From positions 1 through 64,000 of the forward strand of contig NZ_JAJJZG010000004.1 in assembly GCF_021028995.1 (NCBI RefSeq): a stretch of DNA of 64,000 nucleotides. Reading direction: 5' to 3'. Source of the DNA: Halobacterium sp. KA-4. Lineage in GTDB: Archaea > Halobacteriota > Halobacteria > Halobacteriales > Halobacteriaceae. The position numbers and the translations under genes were made by a program. The notes below the pieces were generated by a model. The model worked only from the letters and a program-made list of their open reading frames with translations, was not told where the DNA came from and ran no database searches. Positions 60,685 to 64,000 of the stretch are shown in pieces. Every line of letters begins with the position of its first letter. Position 1 is the stretch's first letter.

Positions 60685-61650
60685 CTACTCGTTCTCCGGA
60701 AGTAGCCACGCCGGAACGACGCGCGTGAGCGTGACCATTCCAGCGAGTTCGACGAGCGTCTGCGTCACGACGACCGCGGGAGCCAACTCGTAGCCGGCGG
60801 GGAGCGCGAGCGCCAGCGGAAGCACGACAAGCGAGTTGCGCGTCACCGACGTGAACACGAGCGCACGCCCCTCGCCAACATCCATTTCGAGCAGGCTCAC
60901 CGCCACCCGCGCAAGCAACGGCACAACGACGAGGAACGCGACGTAGACCGGGACGACGGCCGCGACCTGGTCGATGGAGCTGCGAACGCGCGGGAACTGC
61001 GACGCGACGACGACGAACAGCGTCGCGGCCATCATCGGCACGGGCAGCCACCCCATCGTTGCCTGCCACTGGCGGCCCGACGCGGAGCGTTCGGCCCACG
61101 CTTCGGTGAGCCATGCCAACGTCAACGGCAACGCGATAAGGAAAAGGAATGCCTCGATGAAGGGGCCTGCTTCGACGACTTCTGCGACGCGCGGCCCCAC
61201 GAACAGCCAGAGGTACACCGGGAGCAACAGGAGTTGCACGAGCATCAGCGCCGGCGTCGTCGCGGTCAGTTGCTCCGCGTCCCCACCCGCGAGCTTCGTG
61301 AACGGGACGACGTAGTCAATGCACGGCGTCAACAGCACCATCAGCGCGCCGACGAGTACGACCGGTTCCTGCAGGAACACTCGCGTGAGCACCCAGACGA
61401 CGACGGGGACGACGAGGAAGTTCATTGCGAGCGCCGCGCCCACGAAGCGCGTGTTCGTGAACGCGCGGCGGAGCCGCACAAACGGGATTTCGAGGAACGT
61501 CACGTAGAGGAGCACGGCTAGCACGGGGTCGATGACGCGCTCGACGGCCCGCGCGGCGGCCGGGCGGCTCGCCGCGACTGCGACGGCGAGCACGACCACG
61601 ACTGCGTAGACGCCGACCTGCCGACGCTGCAGCCACTCCTTCCCGCTCAT
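60685..61650 (-). CDS. ACR3-like arsenite/bile-acid-type transporter
   Basis: A 321-aa, ten-helix member of the BART superfamily. The conserved Cys-bearing helix LTPCIDYVVPFTKLAGGD is like the APC/LTPC motif of ACR3, which exports arsenite. The remaining helices match ACR3 order (AMNFLVVPVVVWVLTRVF, FTSVTRNSLVVLPLALALP). No arsenate reductase or ArsR gene lies beside it, so another anion is possible. It converges on the DoxX gene with five bases between. Confidence 0.78.
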   Translation of the reverse strand: MSGKEWLQRRQVGVYAVVVVLAVAVAASRPAAARAVERVIDPVLAVLLYVTFLEIPFVRLRRAFTNTRFVGAALAMNFLVVPVVVWVLTRVFLQEPVVLVGALMVLLTPCIDYVVPFTKLAGGDAEQLTATTPALMLVQLLLLPVYLWLFVGPRVAEVVEAGPFIEAFLFLIALPLTLAWLTEAWAERSASGRQWQATMGWLPVPMMAATLFVVVASQFPRVRSSIDQVAAVVPVYVAFLVVVPLLARVAVSLLEMDVGEGRALVFTSVTRNSLVVLPLALALPAGYELAPAVVVTQTLVELAGMVTLTRVVPAWLLPENE

Positions 61651-61696
61651 GTACTGGTCGTGTCCACAAACCGGCTAAAAGCCGGGTGTCTCGCGC

Positions 61697-62119
61697 TTAG
61701 AACTGAAGATGCGAAGTCGAACTCGGGCCGCCATCGTCGGCTTCGTCCTGTTTCAGCCCGTCGTGGAGGTAGCGCACGTCGTCGTCCGTGAGGTACACCT
61801 GGCCGTCCTCGACGGTAATGTCGACGTCAACGAGCGTCGTATCCGCGGCTTCGCCGTTGTCGCAGTGGCCGCTGCACGTGTCGAACATCGACCCGTGCTT
61901 CGGACAGACGACCTCCCCGTTCCGCACGACCGCGCCGACGCCCTCGCGGTAGAGCCGCTGGGCCTCGTGCGTGCAGCGGTTCACCCACGCCTCCACGCCG
62001 TCCTCACAGGGCACCAACAGCACTTCCTCGTCGCCGCCGTGTTCGTCCCGCACCGTGAACACCCAGCCGCCCTCCTCGTGAACGTCTGCGACGCTCGTCA
62101 CGCGATAACGACTCGTCAT
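61697..62119 (-). CDS. Rieske [2Fe-2S] protein
   Basis: A 140-aa soluble ferredoxin-type Rieske domain. The ligand sets C-x-H (NRCTHEAQRL) and C-x2-H (VCPKHGSMFD) are spaced as in Rieske-type ferredoxins of oxygenases. Additional Cys in DTCSGHCDNG are notable. No oxygenase is nearby, so its electron partner is open. I took the ATG at 62119. It lies just before the CopD-like gene in the same direction. Confidence 0.85.
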   Translation of the reverse strand: MTSRYRVTSVADVHEEGGWVFTVRDEHGGDEEVLLVPCEDGVEAWVNRCTHEAQRLYREGVGAVVRNGEVVCPKHGSMFDTCSGHCDNGEAADTTLVDVDITVEDGQVYLTDDDVRYLHDGLKQDEADDGGPSSTSHLQF

Positions 62120-62194
62120 AGCGGTAGAGGCGGCGCCGACCCCGTTAATTCCAACGGTCACGGCGGCAAGCGGGGAAAAGTGCCTTCGGCCGGC

Positions 62195-62620
62195 TCAGAG
62201 CCCGCCGGTGGCGAGCGCACCTGCATCGAGCAGCAGGAGGACGGCAACGGTGGATGCGCCGTAGAGGATGGAGGTAGCGTCTTCACCGTCTTCGAGTTTG
62301 CCGGCGGCGACTTCGGTGAGACCGGCAAGAGCGAACCACAGCACGAGCATCGCCAACACGAGATGGCCCTGGCCAGTACCCGTGAGAACGCCACTCTCGG
62401 TGTAGCCAGCGAGCGTGAGCATGTAGCCGCCCGAGAGGAAGAGAACAGCGGCGCTGACGCGGGAGACCTTCCGGAGCGTCCCGACGAACGACTCGCGAGC
62501 GCTCGCGGACAGCGTCCCGCCGATTCCGGGCAGCGTCGCCGTCGCGAACAGCACGCTCCCGGTCCAGAGGCCGGCGAACAACAGGTGGAACGCGTAGACG
62601 ACTGTCTCGATGACTGTCAT
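62195..62620 (-). CDS. CopD/DUF4149-like four-helix membrane protein
   Basis: A 141-aa protein with four helices. The first holds YAFHLLFAGLWTGSVLFA, with a His likely facing the membrane side. The CopD-type layout (His/Trp in helix 1, Gly-rich VLFLSGGYML in helix 2) is known from copper and heme-related proteins. A role in metal or redox handling is possible. The ATG at 62620 diverges from hisC, with about 97 bp between them. Confidence 0.7.
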   Translation of the reverse strand: MTVIETVVYAFHLLFAGLWTGSVLFATATLPGIGGTLSASARESFVGTLRKVSRVSAAVLFLSGGYMLTLAGYTESGVLTGTGQGHLVLAMLVLWFALAGLTEVAAGKLEDGEDATSILYGASTVAVLLLLDAGALATGGL

Positions 62621-62717
62621 GGCCCTCAGTTGTTGGCGTGTGGTCGTAAAACGCCGGGGTTGCGGCGGACGCCTCCGTGAGGGCAATCTTAAGGCACGCC
62701 CGCTATTCGATTCGGGC

Positions 62718-63791
62718 ATGGAACTACGGGACCTCTCCGACCATGTGGAGTACCGGGCCGGTCGGGGTATTGAGGAGGTTGCGCGCGAACTTGGGCGCGA
62801 TCCTGCGGAGTTCGTGAAGCTCTCCTCGAACGAGAACCCCCACGGTCCGAGTCCGAAGGCTGAAGCCGAAATCCGTGAGACCGCTTCGGAGGTCCACCGC
62901 TACCCGAAGGCCGTCCACGCCGACCTCACGGCCGCGCTCGCCGACCGGTGGGACGTTGCCGACGAGCAGGTGTGGCTGGCGAACGGCGGCGACGGTGCGC
63001 TCGACTACCTCGCGCGGGCGACGCTTGCGCCGGGCGATCGCGTGCTCGTGCCGACGCCCGGTTTCACGTACTATGGGATGAGCGCGCGCTTCCACCACGG
63101 CGAGGTTGCCGAGTACGATGTCCGGACCGACGACGGGTTCGCGCTCACTGCCGAGAGCGTGCTTGACGCGTACGACGGCGAGCGCGTCGTCTACCTCACG
63201 AGCCCGCACAACCCCACGGGACATCGGTTCACGCTGGACGCGGTCACGGACATCGCAGATAAGACCGACGAGGATACGCTCGTTGTCGTGGACGAGGCGT
63301 ACGGTGAATTCACGGACGCGCCCTCCGCCGTCTCCCTGCTTGACGAGCGCGACGATATCGCGGTGCTGCGGACGTTCTCGAAGGCGTACGGGCTCGCGGG
63401 CCTCCGGCTCGGCTACGCGCTCACGCCACCGGAGTGGGCGGACGCGTACGCTCGCGTGCAGACACCGTTCGCCGCGAGCGCCATCGCGTGCCGCGCTGGC
63501 ACCGCCGCACTGGACGACGACGAACACGTCGAGCAGACCGTCGACAGCGTCGAGTGGTCCCGGCAGTACATGTACGACGAACTCGACGCACCGACCTACG
63601 AGAGCCACGGGAACTTCGTGCTCGCGAACGTCGGCGACGCCACCGAAGTTGCGGACGCCGCGAAGCGTGAGGGTGTCCTGATTCGGGACTGTTCGAGTTT
63701 TGGGCTCCCCGAGCACGTCCGCATCACGTGTGGGACCCGCGAGGAGACCGAGCGCGCGGTCGCCGTGCTCAACGAGGTGCTCGCAGAATGA
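62718..63791 (+). CDS. hisC: Histidinol-phosphate aminotransferase
   Basis: A 357-aa PLP aminotransferase for the histidine pathway. The start matches the family: VKLSSNENPHGPSP. The PLP sites TSPHNPTG, VVDEAYGEF and the Lys in RTFSKAYGLAGLRLGY are present. The C-terminal GVLIRDCSSFGLPEHVRITCG binds the phosphate of histidinol phosphate. It overlaps the next gene (ATGA), so the two are co-translated. Confidence 0.93.
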   Translation: MELRDLSDHVEYRAGRGIEEVARELGRDPAEFVKLSSNENPHGPSPKAEAEIRETASEVHRYPKAVHADLTAALADRWDVADEQVWLANGGDGALDYLARATLAPGDRVLVPTPGFTYYGMSARFHHGEVAEYDVRTDDGFALTAESVLDAYDGERVVYLTSPHNPTGHRFTLDAVTDIADKTDEDTLVVVDEAYGEFTDAPSAVSLLDERDDIAVLRTFSKAYGLAGLRLGYALTPPEWADAYARVQTPFAASAIACRAGTAALDDDEHVEQTVDSVEWSRQYMYDELDAPTYESHGNFVLANVGDATEVADAAKREGVLIRDCSSFGLPEHVRITCGTREETERAVAVLNEVLAE

Positions 63792-64000
63792 GAGTCGCCG
63801 TTACCGGAACGCCGGGCACGGGGAAGACGACCGCCACAGAGCACCTCGATACCGACCTCGACATCGTCCACCTCAACGACGTTATCCAAGAAGAAGGCCT
63901 CTACACCGAGGTCGACGAAGCCCGCGACAGCAAGGTCGCCGACCTTGACGCCGTCCGCGACTGGCTGGAGGGGCGCGAGGACGTGCTCGTGGAGTCTCAC
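63788..64000 (+). CDS. AK6/Fap7-type adenylate kinase, start only
   Basis: The first 71 codons before the window ends. It begins MRVAVTGTPGTGKTTATEHL, a Walker A motif with the Thr-Pro-Gly spacing of the AK6/hCINAP/Fap7 family. LNDVIQEEGLYTEVDEARD, typical of that family, follows. These enzymes bind nucleotides and help mature the small ribosomal subunit. It is translationally coupled to hisC. The rest lies outside the window. Confidence 0.8.
   Translation, partial: MRVAVTGTPGTGKTTATEHLDTDLDIVHLNDVIQEEGLYTEVDEARDSKVADLDAVRDWLEGREDVLVESH

Noticed and set aside
1-64000. CRISPR arrays and tandem repeats
   Set aside because: No regularly spaced direct repeats of 25-40 bp were seen in any intergenic region.

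Overview
The window is haloarchaeal chromosome, most like Halobacterium or a close relative. The evidence is high GC, very acidic proteins (D/E-rich with few K), many TATA-led leaderless or short-leader starts, and Tat signals. Typical haloarchaeal families also appear: HalX response regulator, halocyanin, ADP-forming acyl-CoA synthetase, TFB paralogue, UspA, and IS200/IS605 and IS4 elements. I see no rRNA, tRNA or CRISPR.

Layout. 1-3.4 kb: a small winged-helix regulator, an IS4-type transposase and a gene-poor AT-richer stretch. 3.4-9.4 kb: nitrate assimilation (narK-mobA, then nirA - a 34-aa ORF - nasA). 9.5-13.8 kb: an SRPBCC protein and a ba3-like heme-copper oxidase operon. Its subunit II carries a fused halocyanin, and its subunit I has Gln where oxygen reductases have the cross-linked Tyr. 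13.8-17.1 kb: a DMT exporter, then an alpha/beta hydrolase divergent from kynureninase. 17.1-20.0 kb: a multi-sensor histidine kinase with a HalX response regulator. 20.1-28.3 kb: three glycosyltransferases interleaved with an iron-type ABC importer, several preceded by a shared TTAGG-N4-CCTAA palindrome that looks like a DtxR-family metal operator. 28.3-32.0 kb: a 7-TM protein plus HEAT/pseudokinase pair and a frameshifted glycerate kinase. 32.0-33.0 kb: a broken, RuvC-mutated tnpB between two inverted IS605 right ends.

33-45 kb: UspA, a histidine-kinase-like protein lacking its phospho-acceptor His, a thiolase/DUF35 pair, an old-yellow-enzyme, nitroreductase/TetR, a disulfide reductase, a HAD hydrolase, a TFB-like factor with no zinc ribbon, an NlpC/P60 pseudogene and a nitrilase-family hydrolase. 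45-52.5 kb: aldehyde dehydrogenase, MFS, a ZIP metal transporter, MazG, ADP-forming acyl-CoA synthetase with a Pta-like P-loop/DRTGG protein, and CheW. 53-57.2 kb: an ArsR-like regulator with a small membrane protein, FAH hydrolase, and a Tat subunit plus GMC dehydrogenase behind another metal-type operator. 57.2-64 kb: the proline operon proC-proB-proA, DoxX, an ACR3-like transporter, Rieske protein, CopD-like membrane protein, hisC and the start of an AK6/Fap7-type kinase.

How parts fit. Nitrate enters through NarK and is reduced by NasA (MobA supplies its cofactor) and then by NirA to ammonium. If the neighbouring heme-copper enzyme reduces NO rather than O2, it would deal with by-product NO from nitrite. 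The most novel-looking signals are that Tyr-to-Gln oxidase, the palindromic operator tying iron uptake to three glycosyltransferases and a GMC oxidoreductase, the zinc-ribbon-less TFB, and the doubly coupled 34-aa ORF inside the nitrate operon.
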